Of a stretch of 64,000 nt of DNA, positions 1 to 8,904 are shown in pieces. Source of the DNA: Burkholderia sp. SRS-46 (GTDB lineage Bacteria; Pseudomonadota; Gammaproteobacteria; Burkholderiales; Burkholderiaceae). Each line of letters starts with the position of its first letter. The stretch's first letter is position 1. The stretch is taken from the NCBI RefSeq assembly GCF_004343775.1, contig NZ_PTXL01000011.1:186001-250000 (forward strand), in the 5' to 3' direction. The position numbers and the translations under genes were made by a program. Under the pieces are notes generated by a model that was not told the origin of the DNA, ran no database searches, and saw nothing but the letters and a program-made list of their open reading frames with translations.

Positions 1-328
1 TGCAAGTCGCGAACATGCTCACCATGATTTCCCCGTCACCTTCATGAGAACCCTGCCATCTTCCATGTTGCTCGACGGACGACATCGACCGGGTCGCTCG
101 CACGCAGGCAGCCTCTCAACAGCAAGCAAGATGCCAGCACGCCGCATTCGACGCACACGGCGACGCAGAAGCCGACATGCACGGCGTGTCGGTGCGAGCG
201 GATGAAAATGATTCAGCATTGGTACATTTCACACGGTTCATACGCATGCACATGGCCATCGCCCATACCTGAAGCAACCGGCAAACGCGGAGGATTCGCC
301 GTCTCGATCCCGTCCCCGGCTCACCCGT

Positions 329-625
329 CTGGTTGCGAAACTGAAACCGACGGTGATCGACGGCAAGTTCCCGCTCATCACACTGGTCACCGACGGCGCC
401 GTGAGCCTCGTGCTGATGGAAGAAGCCGGGTTGAACGTGGCGAATGTGGTGTACGAGAAGCCGTTCGGCGATCGTGACGTGAAGATCAATTGCGCGGCGG
501 CCGATTTCGTGGCGACCGATGGCGTGCTCGACTCGCGCGTATACGTGGGGGTGAAGGCCGAGGCACTCGTCGCGCGTGGCGGCGCAGCGATCGGGCCGGG
601 TTTGCTGAATCCGCTCGCGAGCAAG
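329..625 (+). pseudogene. Remnant of an AsmA-family protein (C-terminal part)
   Basis: The frame reads a stretch typical of the C-terminal AsmA domain: LVTDGAVSLVLMEEAGLNV, then DVKINCAAADFVATDGVLDSR, then ALVARGGAAIGPGLLNPLAS. In the family the 'CAVADF-x-V-x-DG' block is followed by about 40 residues with a conserved Asp-Thr before the 'YVRGTF..' strand. Here the sequence jumps straight from VLDSR to VYVGVKAEA, so an internal piece has been lost. There is no plausible start with a ribosome binding site and no stop at the family's usual end; the frame runs on into antisense of the neighbouring pseudopilin gene. I read it as a decayed fragment that marks the downstream edge of the secretion locus. 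The family assignment is from recalled motifs only. Confidence 0.55.
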
Positions 626-693
626 CGAGCGAGCGAGCGGAGCATCGTCTCCCGGCCGGTGACGTTGCGGTATTCAACAGGACAGCACGTTTC

Positions 694-710
694 CGCGCCT
701 TCCAGGCGCG
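694..710 (-). terminator. Candidate hairpin after the T2SS operon
   Basis: A 7-bp perfect inverted repeat (CGCGCCT, loop TCC, AGGCGCG) lies 16 bases beyond the stop of the last pseudopilin gene. It has no clean U-run, so an intrinsic terminator is possible but weak. Confidence 0.3.
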
Positions 711-725
711 CCGATCGCTTGCGCG

Positions 726-1319
726 TCACCGGAACCCGGAGCGCTGCTGCCCCGGCAGGTATCCGCCGAACCCGGACAGGCTCGGCGCGCTGGCCGCCGT
801 GGCGGGCGCGGCCGGCGCCACCTCGTCGGCCAGCGTGGCCAGCCCCGGCGCGAGGAAAAGAAACTTCCACTTCCTGTAGGTCTCCGCGCCCTCGAAATCC
901 GCGTATAGCCGCGGAAAGCCCGCACGCTTGACGGTGGCCTGGTCGACGCTGCTGTAGACGCCGTAGAAGCGATCGGCTCGCCACAGGAACATCCAGTCGG
1001 TGCGTCCGGTCAGCGGATCCGGATACGCGCGCCGCAGATGATGCAGCGGCGTCGGGAAGCGGGTGTCGTCCACCAGTTCGTCGACGCTTTCCGGATACAC
1101 GCGAGCCAGGCGGTAGTAATGCACGATCGCCCTGCGGTACTGGTCGCCGGCGAACAGCAGCTGCTTCTCCTGCTCGCGGCGGCGTTGCAGCGCCCAGACA
1201 TCCAGCGCGCCCGCCAGGGCGATCGACATCAGCATCAGCGCGATCAGCAGCGCCAGCAGCACCAGCCCGCGCTCGCGCGCGGCACGCGGGCGGCACCCGG
1301 CCCGGCCCGCCGTGCTCAT
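726..1319 (-). CDS. Minor pseudopilin, GspK/GspJ-like, last gene of the atypical T2SS operon
   Basis: A 197-residue protein. After a short basic leader (RAARERG) there is one hydrophobic segment (GLVLLALLIALMLMSIALAG), as in type IV prepilin-like proteins, but the usual Glu at +5 is missing, a feature typical of the tip pseudopilin GspK. The segment is followed by a basic stretch (LQRRREQEKQLL) and a globular domain with a YPESVDELVDD motif shared with pseudopilins. The ATG overlaps the stop of the upstream pseudopilin gene by 4 bases (ATGA), so translation is coupled. The C-terminus is Ala/Pro/Ser rich. The role would be in the tip or shaft of a periplasmic pseudopilus. The exact class (J or K) is not certain. 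Confidence 0.75.
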   Translation of the reverse strand: MSTAGRAGCRPRAARERGLVLLALLIALMLMSIALAGALDVWALQRRREQEKQLLFAGDQYRRAIVHYYRLARVYPESVDELVDDTRFPTPLHHLRRAYPDPLTGRTDWMFLWRADRFYGVYSSVDQATVKRAGFPRLYADFEGAETYRKWKFLFLAPGLATLADEVAPAAPATAASAPSLSGFGGYLPGQQRSGFR

Positions 1320-1705
1320 CGCGCCGCTCCGGCCGCGTGCGGCGGCTCGCCCTGCGCGCTGCTCGCGGGCGCCACGTCGTAGACACCCGGCTTGGTCTCG
1401 TCCGGCGACGCGATCGCCGCCCATTTGTCGTCGCCGTTCACGGGATCGATCGGGACCACGCGCAGGTAATGCTTCTCGACCAGTTCGCCGAGCGTCTCGG
1501 GATACTGGCCGTTGTCGCCGAAGTACTGGTCGATCGCGTTGCGCATCACCGCGATGTTCTGCTGCCGGACCTGCTCCTTCCCGCGTTCGATGCTGTGCAG
1601 GTAGCGCGGCACCGCCAGCGTCAGAAGCAAGCCGATGATGGCCATCACGACCACGATTTCGATCAGCGTGAAGCCGCGCGGTTTGCGCGTGCGAGCGGGT
1701 TTCAT
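1316..1705 (-). CDS. Pseudopilin (GspG/H-like) of the atypical T2SS
   Basis: A 129-residue protein with a canonical class III signal: basic leader KPARTRKPRG, cleavage before FTLIEIVVVMAIIGLLLTLAVP, and Glu at +5. The globular part has the GspG-like pattern MRNAIDQYFGDNGQYPETLGELVEKHYLR..PIDP. It lacks the Ca-site-containing C-terminal loop seen in the first-gene pseudopilin of this operon and ends in an Ala/Gly/Pro tail. It is 9 bases downstream of another pseudopilin gene and overlaps the next by 4 bases. It should be processed by a prepilin peptidase encoded elsewhere, because none is seen in this window. Confidence 0.85.
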   Translation of the reverse strand: MKPARTRKPRGFTLIEIVVVMAIIGLLLTLAVPRYLHSIERGKEQVRQQNIAVMRNAIDQYFGDNGQYPETLGELVEKHYLRVVPIDPVNGDDKWAAIASPDETKPGVYDVAPASSAQGEPPHAAGAAR

Positions 1706-1714
1706 GATCTGCCA

Positions 1715-2257
1715 TCACCATTGTCTGTACGGGATGCCGTTGATGCCGACGCGTGCGGATTTCGACGTCACGTCGAACACGTCCTTGCCCGCCGCGTCGT
1801 TCCCGGCCGCGCCGGCGGCCGCCGGATCCGGCGGCTGACCGTAGGCGCGCACGCTCCAGGTCTCCTCGGCCGGCGTATCCGGGTCGCCGGCGAAGAACGG
1901 ATCGCGCGGCACGCGACGCAGGAACATCAGCATGCCGCCCTTCGGATCCCGCGCGTCCTTCACGCCCGTCACGAGCACGGCCAGCGACGGCGGATAGCCG
2001 GAGGCCTCCGCCTCCTTCTCGATCTTCCCCGCATCGCTCGCGTCCTTGTACGCGTCGAGCGCGGTGCGGATCTCGCGCAACGCGGCGCTCAGTTCCTGCT
2101 CCTTCTGCCGCTGCACGATCAGCTCGGAAAACGGCATGATCGCGAGCGCGAGAATGCCCACGAGCGCGAGCGTGATCACCATCTCGATCAGCGTGAAGCC
2201 GCGCCGGCCGTGACGACCGGTGCCGCCGATGCGCGTCGTGCCGTTCCGGGTCGCCAC
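1715..2257 (-). CDS. Pseudopilin of the atypical T2SS
   Basis: A 180-residue protein with a prepilin-type leader (GRHGRRG, cleavage before FTLIEMVITLALVGILALAIMP, Glu +5). The domain that follows has an N-terminal helix (IVQRQKEQELSAALREIR) and a YPPSLAVLVTGVKDARDP block, a pattern common in GspG-like pseudopilins of hybrid T2SS clusters. The C-terminal half has a Gly/Ala-rich loop and ends NGIPYRQW. The start codon lies 3 bases after the secretin stop, so the two are almost certainly co-translated. It differs clearly from the gspG-like first gene of the operon, so it is probably a structural partner and not a duplicate. Confidence 0.82.
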   Translation of the reverse strand: MATRNGTTRIGGTGRHGRRGFTLIEMVITLALVGILALAIMPFSELIVQRQKEQELSAALREIRTALDAYKDASDAGKIEKEAEASGYPPSLAVLVTGVKDARDPKGGMLMFLRRVPRDPFFAGDPDTPAEETWSVRAYGQPPDPAAAGAAGNDAAGKDVFDVTSKSARVGINGIPYRQW

Positions 2258-2260
2258 GGT

Positions 2261-4585
2261 TCAGTTCCCGTTCTGGATCGGGTGCAGCGGGTTTTCGTTC
2301 GGGATGTCGCCCGCCGGCATCTGCAGCGTCGGTGGCGGCGGCGCGGCAGCAGCCGGGGCCGGGGCGGGTGCCGCGGGTGCGGCCACCGGCGTCACGCTCG
2401 CGCCCGGGGCCGGTTGCGCTTCGTTGCCCGCCGCTTCGGTCGCCTGCGGCGCGCCGCCTGCCGGCGCGGCCGCGCCCTCGGCAGGCGCCGTGCCCTTCGC
2501 GGGCGGCGTTGCCGTTGCCGGCGCGGGCAGCGCGGGCTGCGCTCGCGAGAATCGCCCGCCGTACGGTTCCGGCGGCGGCGTCGTGCGCGGCGCGGCCGGC
2601 ATCTGCCCGAACGCACCACTCTCCGGCGACGGCTGCGCGCGGGTCGCCGCCGCGCCCAATGCCGAAGCCGCACTGGCGCCCGACGTGCCGCCGCCGACGC
2701 TGCCGGCCACCGGCCGCGTCTTGGGCCTCGCGCTCGCGGCCGGCGCGGCGGGCGTCTCCGAGGTCAGCGCCACGGGATCGAGCCGCAGTTCGTCGGCGTG
2801 CACGTTGACGTCGGTGCCCGACCACACTTCCTGCGTGTCCGCGTCCGCCGCGACCTGCGGCCGCACGATGTGCGGCGTGATCTGCAGCACGATCTCGGTC
2901 TTCTTGTGATCGCCCTCATGATCCGAGAACAGGCGGCCGAGCAGCGGCAACTGGCCGAGACCCGGCACCTTGTTCGCGTTGCGGCGGTCCTCGTCCGAGA
3001 TCAGCCCGCCCATGATCTGGGTTTCGCCGTCCCGCAGGCGCAGGCTCGTCGACGCGCTGCGCGTGCCGATCTGGTAAGCGAGCGAGCTCAGCCCTTGCGA
3101 GTTGCCGCTCTGGATCGTATTGGTGATGTTGCTGACCTCGAGATTCAGCTTGATGCCGACGTCGCCGTCGCGATAGACCTGCGGCTCCACTTCGAGCTTG
3201 ATGCCGACATCGAGGTACTGGATCATCTGCGTGAACGACGGGCCGCTCGTGCTCGGCGTGCTCGAGCTCGAAATCACCGGCACCTTGTCGCCGATCATGA
3301 TGCGCGCCTTCTCCTTGTTGCGCGTGCGGATGCGCGGGCTCGCGAGCAGGTTCGCATCGGTGTCCGTGAGCTTGAAGTCCGCGGTGGCGGACAGGCCGCT
3401 GACGTTCAGCGCATTGACCGGCAGATGGTGCAGCGCGCCCCAGGTATTCACCGTGCTCGGCGTCGACACCGTAAACGAGTTGGGCCAGTTGATGCCGAGC
3501 TGCGACATCCGCTCGTGCGACACTTCCAGCACCTCGACTTCGAGCATCACCTCCGGCTCCGGCAAATCCTGCGCGGCAATCATCTCGTCGGCGACCTTGA
3601 TCATGTCCGGCGTGCCGCGAATCGTCACGGTGTTCGCGCGCTCGTCGATCACGACTTCCTTCACTTTCAGCAGATTCTTCAGCAGCGACTGGATCTGCTT
3701 CGCGTCGACGTTCGACAACTGGAACGTGCGCACCTTCAGCTCCTGGTATTCGAGCTGCTTCGCCGGCGTCGCCGGATAGATGAACAGCGTGTTCGCGTTC
3801 ATCTGCTTCTTGTCGAGCTGGTTCTGCAGCAGGATCATGTCGACCGTATCCTGCAGCGACGCGTTCTGCACGAAGATCGTCGTCTTCAGGTCGGCCCGCA
3901 CGTCGCGGTCGAAGATCACGTTGAGCCCGGACGTGCGCGACAGTGCCTCGAATACCATCCGCACGTTCGCGTCGCGAAACTGCAGCGACACCGGCGTGCG
4001 CATGATCGACGAAGCGGCGAGCTTGTCGTCGCGTTCCGCGTGCTGCTGCCGGCGCTTTTCGTCGAGTTCCCTCTGCATCCGCAACGCCATCGCATTGGAC
4101 GGATCCTCGGCCAGCACGCGATGCACGCGCTCGGCCGCCTGCGCGTACGAGCCGCGCTTCATCATCCGATCGGCCTCCTGCAGGATCGCCAGATGCTTGC
4201 GGTCCTGCTCGATCATCGTGCCGAGCTTGCGGGCGCGCTCGCTGGCCGGATCGAGCTCGGTCGCCATGTAGACGGAGCGGGCCGCGGCATCGAACTGGTT
4301 CTCCTGGCGCAGCCGGTCGGCGTTGTCGAGGAGCGCGTTGATTTCGGTGTCGCGGTCGTGCATCGCATCGATCTTCACCTGCGCGTTGGTCGGATCGTCC
4401 TGGAGGTTGGGCACGTGTGCGCAGCCGCCGCATGCGAGCACCGCCACGGCGATCGCCAGCGCGCGCTTCGTCGCGATCCGGCCCGCCGGCGCGCACCGGG
4501 AATCGAACGGGGGGCCGGGCGCACGGCGTGTCGATGGGCCGCTGTTCCCGTCGCGGCGAGCACCCCGGGTATGTGAGGTTTTCAT
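2261..4585 (-). CDS. gspD: Secretin (GspD/PilQ-like) with N-terminal TPR region and Ala/Pro-rich tail
   Basis: A 774-residue outer-membrane channel subunit. In order: an unusually long basic N-terminus (about 40 residues), a hydrophobic signal (ALAIAVAVLACGGC) that may be a lipobox, helical TPR-like repeats (about 60-170), a short STN/secretin-N type domain (SLQFRDANVRMVFEALSRTS; QNTVDM-like), a second N domain (RTFQLSNVDAKQIQSLLKNL; ANTVTIRGTPDMI), and the secretin core ending VPGLGQLPLLGRLFS and EIVLQITPHIVRP. Residues from about 600 to 774 are a low-complexity Ala/Pro tail that the family does not need. The ATG follows the previous stop directly (TAGATG) behind a strong GGGGAGG site. The TPR-plus-secretin layout is closer to MSHA/Tfp-like systems than to classical GspD. 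Confidence 0.9.
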   Translation of the reverse strand: MKTSHTRGARRDGNSGPSTRRAPGPPFDSRCAPAGRIATKRALAIAVAVLACGGCAHVPNLQDDPTNAQVKIDAMHDRDTEINALLDNADRLRQENQFDAAARSVYMATELDPASERARKLGTMIEQDRKHLAILQEADRMMKRGSYAQAAERVHRVLAEDPSNAMALRMQRELDEKRRQQHAERDDKLAASSIMRTPVSLQFRDANVRMVFEALSRTSGLNVIFDRDVRADLKTTIFVQNASLQDTVDMILLQNQLDKKQMNANTLFIYPATPAKQLEYQELKVRTFQLSNVDAKQIQSLLKNLLKVKEVVIDERANTVTIRGTPDMIKVADEMIAAQDLPEPEVMLEVEVLEVSHERMSQLGINWPNSFTVSTPSTVNTWGALHHLPVNALNVSGLSATADFKLTDTDANLLASPRIRTRNKEKARIMIGDKVPVISSSSTPSTSGPSFTQMIQYLDVGIKLEVEPQVYRDGDVGIKLNLEVSNITNTIQSGNSQGLSSLAYQIGTRSASTSLRLRDGETQIMGGLISDEDRRNANKVPGLGQLPLLGRLFSDHEGDHKKTEIVLQITPHIVRPQVAADADTQEVWSGTDVNVHADELRLDPVALTSETPAAPAASARPKTRPVAGSVGGGTSGASAASALGAAATRAQPSPESGAFGQMPAAPRTTPPPEPYGGRFSRAQPALPAPATATPPAKGTAPAEGAAAPAGGAPQATEAAGNEAQPAPGASVTPVAAPAAPAPAPAAAAPPPPTLQMPAGDIPNENPLHPIQNGN

Positions 4586-5215
4586 CTACTTTTCCTCCCC
4601 TGGAATGGACACCACCTGCATCTGGTTCAGCGGCAGATAGGTGAGCACCACGTTCGACGCCGACACGGAGTCGATACGATACTGGCCATCGATCACATCG
4701 CCGGGCGACACGATCAGCAACTGATCTCCGTTGCTGAGAAACACCCGCGGCTTGTCCGCCTTCGCATCCAGTTCGCCGACGTAGGTGAACGGCACCGGAG
4801 GCGCCGTCGGCGGCGCCGCGCGCGCGGCGGGCAGCGGCGGCACGTCGACGGGCGGCGGCGGCAGCCATGACGACGCAGTGAACGGATCGTTCGCCGATTC
4901 GATGGACACCGGCGCGCGCAGCGCCGCGAGCTTCTCCCGTGGCGTCGCCGCGGGCGCATGCGGGTCGACCGGTGCGCCTGGCGCAGCGGCGGCCAGCGCC
5001 GCGGACGCCGCTTGCGCGCTCGCGCGCGACGGCGGCGCGCGATGCCCGCCGGCCGGCTGCACCGCCAAGCCGTCGCGATGCAGGCGATCGAACGCCGCGT
5101 GCGGCGCCGGCGACGCCGCGACCAGCATCCGGTACCCGATGCCGCCGACGACGATGCAGCACAACGCCAGCGCGATGCGCGCGACGGCGGCGGGTTTCAC
5201 GACGAGCGGCTTCAT
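4586..5215 (-). CDS. PilP/GspC-like inner-membrane protein
   Basis: A 209-residue protein: a single N-terminal membrane segment (about 10-30, VARIALALCCIVVGGIGYRML), a long Ala/Pro-rich linker, then a small beta domain (PPVPFTYVGELDAKADKPRVFLSNGD..IVSPGDVIDGQYRIDSVS) of the GspC homology-region/PilP type that contacts the secretin N domains. The FTYVGEL..PRVFL pattern is common in proteins encoded directly before secretin genes in pilMNOP-type clusters. It overlaps the upstream PilO-like gene by 4 bases (ATGA) and abuts the secretin gene. Confidence 0.75.
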   Translation of the reverse strand: MKPLVVKPAAVARIALALCCIVVGGIGYRMLVAASPAPHAAFDRLHRDGLAVQPAGGHRAPPSRASAQAASAALAAAAPGAPVDPHAPAATPREKLAALRAPVSIESANDPFTASSWLPPPPVDVPPLPAARAAPPTAPPVPFTYVGELDAKADKPRVFLSNGDQLLIVSPGDVIDGQYRIDSVSASNVVLTYLPLNQMQVVSIPGEEK

Positions 5216-5778
5216 GGCTGCGCGCTCCGGTAAATGAGCTCGAAACGCACGCGCGCGTCGAGCACGTTGCCGTTCACGGCGGGGCGCTCGACGTGGATTT
5301 CCTGCAGCGCCGCATTCGGCACGTTGTTGAGCACCCGCGCGAGGAACTGGCGAATCGCGCCGTACTGATCCTTGACCGGGAGCAGCACCTGATAGCGCGC
5401 GAAATGCGCGCCCGAATCGGTCGTCACCTGATATTCGGCGGCGCCAAGCGTCAGATGGCTGTCGCGCGCCTGCGCGAAGATCGACGCGATGTCGTCCGCG
5501 CTCTGCGAAAAGCGCGGGAACAGGTCAGGCAAGGCGTCGAACGCGACCGCATCCGCCGCCACGTTGCGCTCGGCCGCCGGACGATGGCTGCGCGCCGCCC
5601 GCGCGAGCCCGGCCGGATCCCGCATCGCGCGCGTGTCGGCTTCCACGTTCGAGACGACCGCGTACACGAGCGCCGCCGCGCCGAGCGCCAGCACGCCGAC
5701 GAGCCCCGGCAAACCGAACGCGCGCTGCAGTTCGTAACGCAGCGTGAGCAGCGCGTCGCGCAACCGGGCCGCCTTCAT
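5212..5778 (-). CDS. PilO/GspM-like inner-membrane protein
   Basis: A 188-residue bitopic protein: a short cytoplasmic N-terminus, one membrane helix (about 22-44, AFGLPGLVGVLALGAAALVYAVV), a periplasmic coiled region and a ferredoxin-like domain (LGAAEYQVTTDSGAHFARYQVLLPVKDQYGAIRQFLARVLNNVPNAAL is the PilO-like core, followed by a final strand DARVRFELIY). The start chosen at 5778 gives a 4-base overlap with the stop of the PilN-like gene, as expected for this set. In PilM-N-O-P platforms PilO pairs with PilN. Sequence identity to any single family is probably low, and the call rests on order, topology and fold pattern. Confidence 0.72.
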   Translation of the reverse strand: MKAARLRDALLTLRYELQRAFGLPGLVGVLALGAAALVYAVVSNVEADTRAMRDPAGLARAARSHRPAAERNVAADAVAFDALPDLFPRFSQSADDIASIFAQARDSHLTLGAAEYQVTTDSGAHFARYQVLLPVKDQYGAIRQFLARVLNNVPNAALQEIHVERPAVNGNVLDARVRFELIYRSAQP

Positions 5779-6305
5779 GATTTCCTCCACACGGCCGTGA
5801 TCTGGAATCGCACCGGCTTGCCCGGCACGTTGTTCTCGATCACGTGATCGTTGAGCACCGCTTCGCGCAGCAGCACGCTCGCCTGCAGATACTTCAGGTA
5901 GACGACCATCGCATCGAGGTTCTTCGCCTCGGCGGTGATGCGGATCTGGCCCTGCGCCGGATTCTGGTCGATGCCGATCAGCGCGACGTCGTGGTCCGGA
6001 TAGTCCTCGACGATCGAAAAGAGGTCCTGCCACGGCACCGTCAGTTCGCGCAGGACCGCCTGGCCCTGCTTCTCCGCCAGCTTCGCGGCCGGCGTCGGCG
6101 GCGGCTTCGGTACGTGCCGCTGCGCGAGCGTCCGATGCCGGACCGCCTCCACCTCCGACTGTGCGCGATCGTTTTCCGCGTACGCACGCCACAACCGCGC
6201 GCCGCACGCGACCAGCAGCACCACGGCGATGGCCAGCAGGATCATGCCGCTCGTCGCGGTGCGCACGCGACGCCGGACGAAATCGATATCGACGAGCGGG
6301 ATCAT
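5775..6305 (-). CDS. PilN/GspL-C-like inner-membrane protein
   Basis: A 176-residue protein beginning MIPLVDIDFVRRRVRT, the kind of short cytoplasmic motif by which PilN binds PilM, followed by one membrane helix (about 19-40), a helical stalk and a ferredoxin-like domain (ALIGIDQNPAQGQIRITAEAKNLDAMVVYLKYLQ). The start overlaps the upstream stop (TAATG), so a much longer in-frame reading upstream can be discarded. With the flanking genes it forms the PilM-N-O-P-like platform that replaces GspL and GspM in this secretion system. Confidence 0.72.
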   Translation of the reverse strand: MIPLVDIDFVRRRVRTATSGMILLAIAVVLLVACGARLWRAYAENDRAQSEVEAVRHRTLAQRHVPKPPPTPAAKLAEKQGQAVLRELTVPWQDLFSIVEDYPDHDVALIGIDQNPAQGQIRITAEAKNLDAMVVYLKYLQASVLLREAVLNDHVIENNVPGKPVRFQITAVWRKS

Positions 6306-7183
6306 TACGCCACCTCCATCAGCCGGCGCGCGAGCGACCCGTCGAGGGCCGGCTGCGGCGGGCGAATCGCGGCCGCGAAATGCGCGGCGAACGGCGCGGG
6401 GTCCAGGTCGATGCCGCACAGGTAGATCCGGCAGTCCTCGCGCTTCAGGCCCGCTCGCGTCGCCGAGCGTTCGAACAGCTGCCCGGCGAGTTCGGCGAGC
6501 CGCGCCGCGTCGTCCGCATCGCCCGGAAACAGACGCTGCGCGTCGTAGGCGGCCCAGCCGCCGCGTTCGATCATGACCGCCTGCATCAGCTCGCCGGCGA
6601 CGAACAGCAGCAGCGCATCGCCTTCGCAATGCGCCGCGATGCGGTTGAGCATTTGCGGAAGACACGCGCGCAGGCTGCGGATGCGAATCGCGCTGGCGGT
6701 GCACGCTTCGTGCAGGCCGTCGTGCAGCGCGCGCGGCATCGCGCTCGCGAACAGCGCGCGGCCGCCATGCTGCACGCAGAAGCGCACGACCAGCGCCGCG
6801 CCGTCGATCCCGCAGGTGTCCGAGAAATGCGTGAGCGCGATCTCTTCGAGCTCGCGCTCGCGCAACGTGCGGAAGTCGCCGCGCAGGATCGCGTGGTTGC
6901 ACCAGAAATCGTCGAGCACGACGGATGCGCTACGGACCGACGGCGCCGCCGCGCCCTGCGGTGCCGCGCCGGGCGCAGCCATCGGCAGGGCGCCGAGCGC
7001 GGCGCGCAGCGCGTCGAGCACGCCCGGCTCGGTGCCGAACTGCGCGTCGGGAATCGCGACGGCGACCGGCTCGACGAGCGCCGGGCGCTTGCGCAGGTAC
7101 CACCGTGCGCGCGTGCGGGCGCCGACGACGACTTCACGGGCACCGACGCCGATCGCAACGGGACTATTCAACCATCGTGACAC
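6305..7183 (-). CDS. PilM/GspL-N-like cytoplasmic protein
   Basis: A 292-residue protein with no signal or membrane segment. It lies between the ATPase and the PilN-like gene, exactly where an actin-fold PilM would be, and the C-terminal half has the alternation expected for that fold (ALLLFVAGELMQAVMIERGGW; RIYLCGIDLD). Clear ATP-binding motifs of PilM are not visible, so it may be a diverged, non-nucleotide-binding version. It overlaps the gspE stop region by 20 bases. The assignment is by position and rough pattern, not by strong motifs. Confidence 0.55.
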   Translation of the reverse strand: MSRWLNSPVAIGVGAREVVVGARTRARWYLRKRPALVEPVAVAIPDAQFGTEPGVLDALRAALGALPMAAPGAAPQGAAAPSVRSASVVLDDFWCNHAILRGDFRTLRERELEEIALTHFSDTCGIDGAALVVRFCVQHGGRALFASAMPRALHDGLHEACTASAIRIRSLRACLPQMLNRIAAHCEGDALLLFVAGELMQAVMIERGGWAAYDAQRLFPGDADDAARLAELAGQLFERSATRAGLKREDCRIYLCGIDLDPAPFAAHFAAAIRPPQPALDGSLARRLMEVA

Positions 7184-8885
7184 GGTTGATCTCCTCGAGT
7201 GTCGTTTCCCCGCGCCGGACCAGCTCGATCGCGGCCGAGCGCAGCGTCGTCATCCCGCAGCGCAGCGCCGCCGCCTTGATGTGCCCGAGCGGCGCGCGCT
7301 CCGACAACAGCTGCCGCAGCTCGTCGTTCATGCGCAACGCCTCGGCGATCGCGCGCCGTCCGCGATAGCCGCTGCCGCGGCACATCGCACAGCCGGCGCC
7401 ACGGCGAAACAGGTAGCTGCCGCTCGTGTCCGGGTCGATGCCGGCGCGCACGAGCGCGTCCACGTCGACCGGGTCCTCGGTCAGGCAATCCGGGCAGCAC
7501 TGGCGCAGGAGCCGCTGCGCGACCACGCCGTTGAGCGCGGACACGAAGCTGTACGGATCGACCTCCATGTTCGTGAAGCGGCCGATCACGTCGAACACGT
7601 TGTTCGCATGCACGGTGGTGAACACCTGGTGCCCGGTCAGCGCGGCCTGCACGGCGATCTGCGCGGTTTCCGGATCGCGGATCTCGCCGACCATGATCTT
7701 GTCGGGGTCGTGCCGCAGGATCGAGCGCAGCCCGCGCGCGAACGTCAGGCCCTTCGCTTCGTTGACCGGAATCTGCAGGATTTCGCCGAGCTGGTATTCG
7801 ACCGGATCCTCGATCGTCACGATCTTCTCGAAGCCGTTGTTGATCTCGGTGAGAATCGCGTAAAGCGTCGTGGTCTTGCCGCTGCCGGTCGGGCCCGTGA
7901 CGAGCAGCATCCCGTACGGCATCGACGCGAGCGCGCGCATGAAACGCGTGTCGGCCGGCTGGAAGCCGAGCGCCTCGAGCGTCAGGCCGCCCGCGGCCTG
8001 CGACAGCTGGTAGCGGTCGAGAATCCGCAGCACCGCGTCCTCGCCGAACTGGTTCGGCATGATCGACACGCGGAAATCGATCTCGCGCCCCGCGTACAGC
8101 GCCTTGAAGCGTCCGTCCTGCGGCACCCGGCGCTCCGCGATGTCCAGCTCGGAAATCACCTTCACGCGCGACAGCACCTGGTCCGCAACGTCGCGCCCGT
8201 CGATGCGGCCCACCACCGTGAGCACGCCATCGACGCGGCACTTGATCATCAGGCCGTTCGCGCGGCATTCGAGGTGGATGTCGCTCGCGAGCATCTTGAG
8301 CGCGTCATAGATCGTCGAGTTGAGCAGCCGCACCACCGGGCTGTCGTCGCTGCTGATGCCCTGCAGCGTCAGCGCGAGCGATGCCGGATCGGCCGTGCAC
8401 TGGATCGGATCGTCGAACGCGAGCGAATCCATCGCGCGCACGTCCTTCTCGCGCACGGTCAGGTACGCATTGAGGTCGCCCGCGCTCGCCAGCGCCCAGC
8501 CGTACGGCACCGCCGGCCGCGCGCGCATCCGGTGCTCGACCCAGCCGCGCGTGCGCGCGTCGAGCGGATCCGCAACGGCGAACAGCAACGCGTTGCCGTT
8601 ATCCGGGTGGCGGAAGCACACGCACAGCCGCGCCGTCGCGTCGACGAACGGCACCACGTCGAAATCCGGTTCGAGCCGGTTCAGCTCGCGCATGCCGATC
8701 GGCTTCATCCGGAATTGCGCGGCGAGCTGCATGCGCAGCTCGTCCGCGCCGAGCGACGTGCGCGCCATCAGCTCCTCGAGCGCGCGGATGCCGGAACCGT
8801 GCCGCTCGGCGAGTGCGCGCAGGGTGTCGCGCAGTTCGCCTCCCGCGTCGGGAAGCGCTTCCGATGGTGTGGTGACGAAGTCCAC
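7164..8885 (-). CDS. gspE: GspE/PilB-type secretion ATPase
   Basis: A 573-residue hexameric traffic ATPase that powers pseudopilus assembly from the cytoplasmic face. Visible parts: N-terminal GspE-N/MshEN-like domain (about 40-145), N2 domain, Walker A GPTGSGKTT (331-339), Asp box TIEDPVE (357-363), Walker B region KIMVGEIRD, His box TGHQVFTTVHAN, and a zinc tetracysteine module with C463/C464, C467, C499 and C502. All key motifs are intact, so the enzyme should be active. It follows gspF after 19 bases and overlaps the PilM-like gene. Confidence 0.95.
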   Translation of the reverse strand: MDFVTTPSEALPDAGGELRDTLRALAERHGSGIRALEELMARTSLGADELRMQLAAQFRMKPIGMRELNRLEPDFDVVPFVDATARLCVCFRHPDNGNALLFAVADPLDARTRGWVEHRMRARPAVPYGWALASAGDLNAYLTVREKDVRAMDSLAFDDPIQCTADPASLALTLQGISSDDSPVVRLLNSTIYDALKMLASDIHLECRANGLMIKCRVDGVLTVVGRIDGRDVADQVLSRVKVISELDIAERRVPQDGRFKALYAGREIDFRVSIMPNQFGEDAVLRILDRYQLSQAAGGLTLEALGFQPADTRFMRALASMPYGMLLVTGPTGSGKTTTLYAILTEINNGFEKIVTIEDPVEYQLGEILQIPVNEAKGLTFARGLRSILRHDPDKIMVGEIRDPETAQIAVQAALTGHQVFTTVHANNVFDVIGRFTNMEVDPYSFVSALNGVVAQRLLRQCCPDCLTEDPVDVDALVRAGIDPDTSGSYLFRRGAGCAMCRGSGYRGRRAIAEALRMNDELRQLLSERAPLGHIKAAALRCGMTTLRSAAIELVRRGETTLEEINRVTMVE

Positions 8886-8904
8886 GTGCGTGCCCCAAGA
8901 CGTG

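Noticed and set aside
1337-4576. Long + strand open frame across the secretin and pseudopilin genes
   Set aside because: Shadow of the T2SS genes; Arg-rich composition and no start signal.
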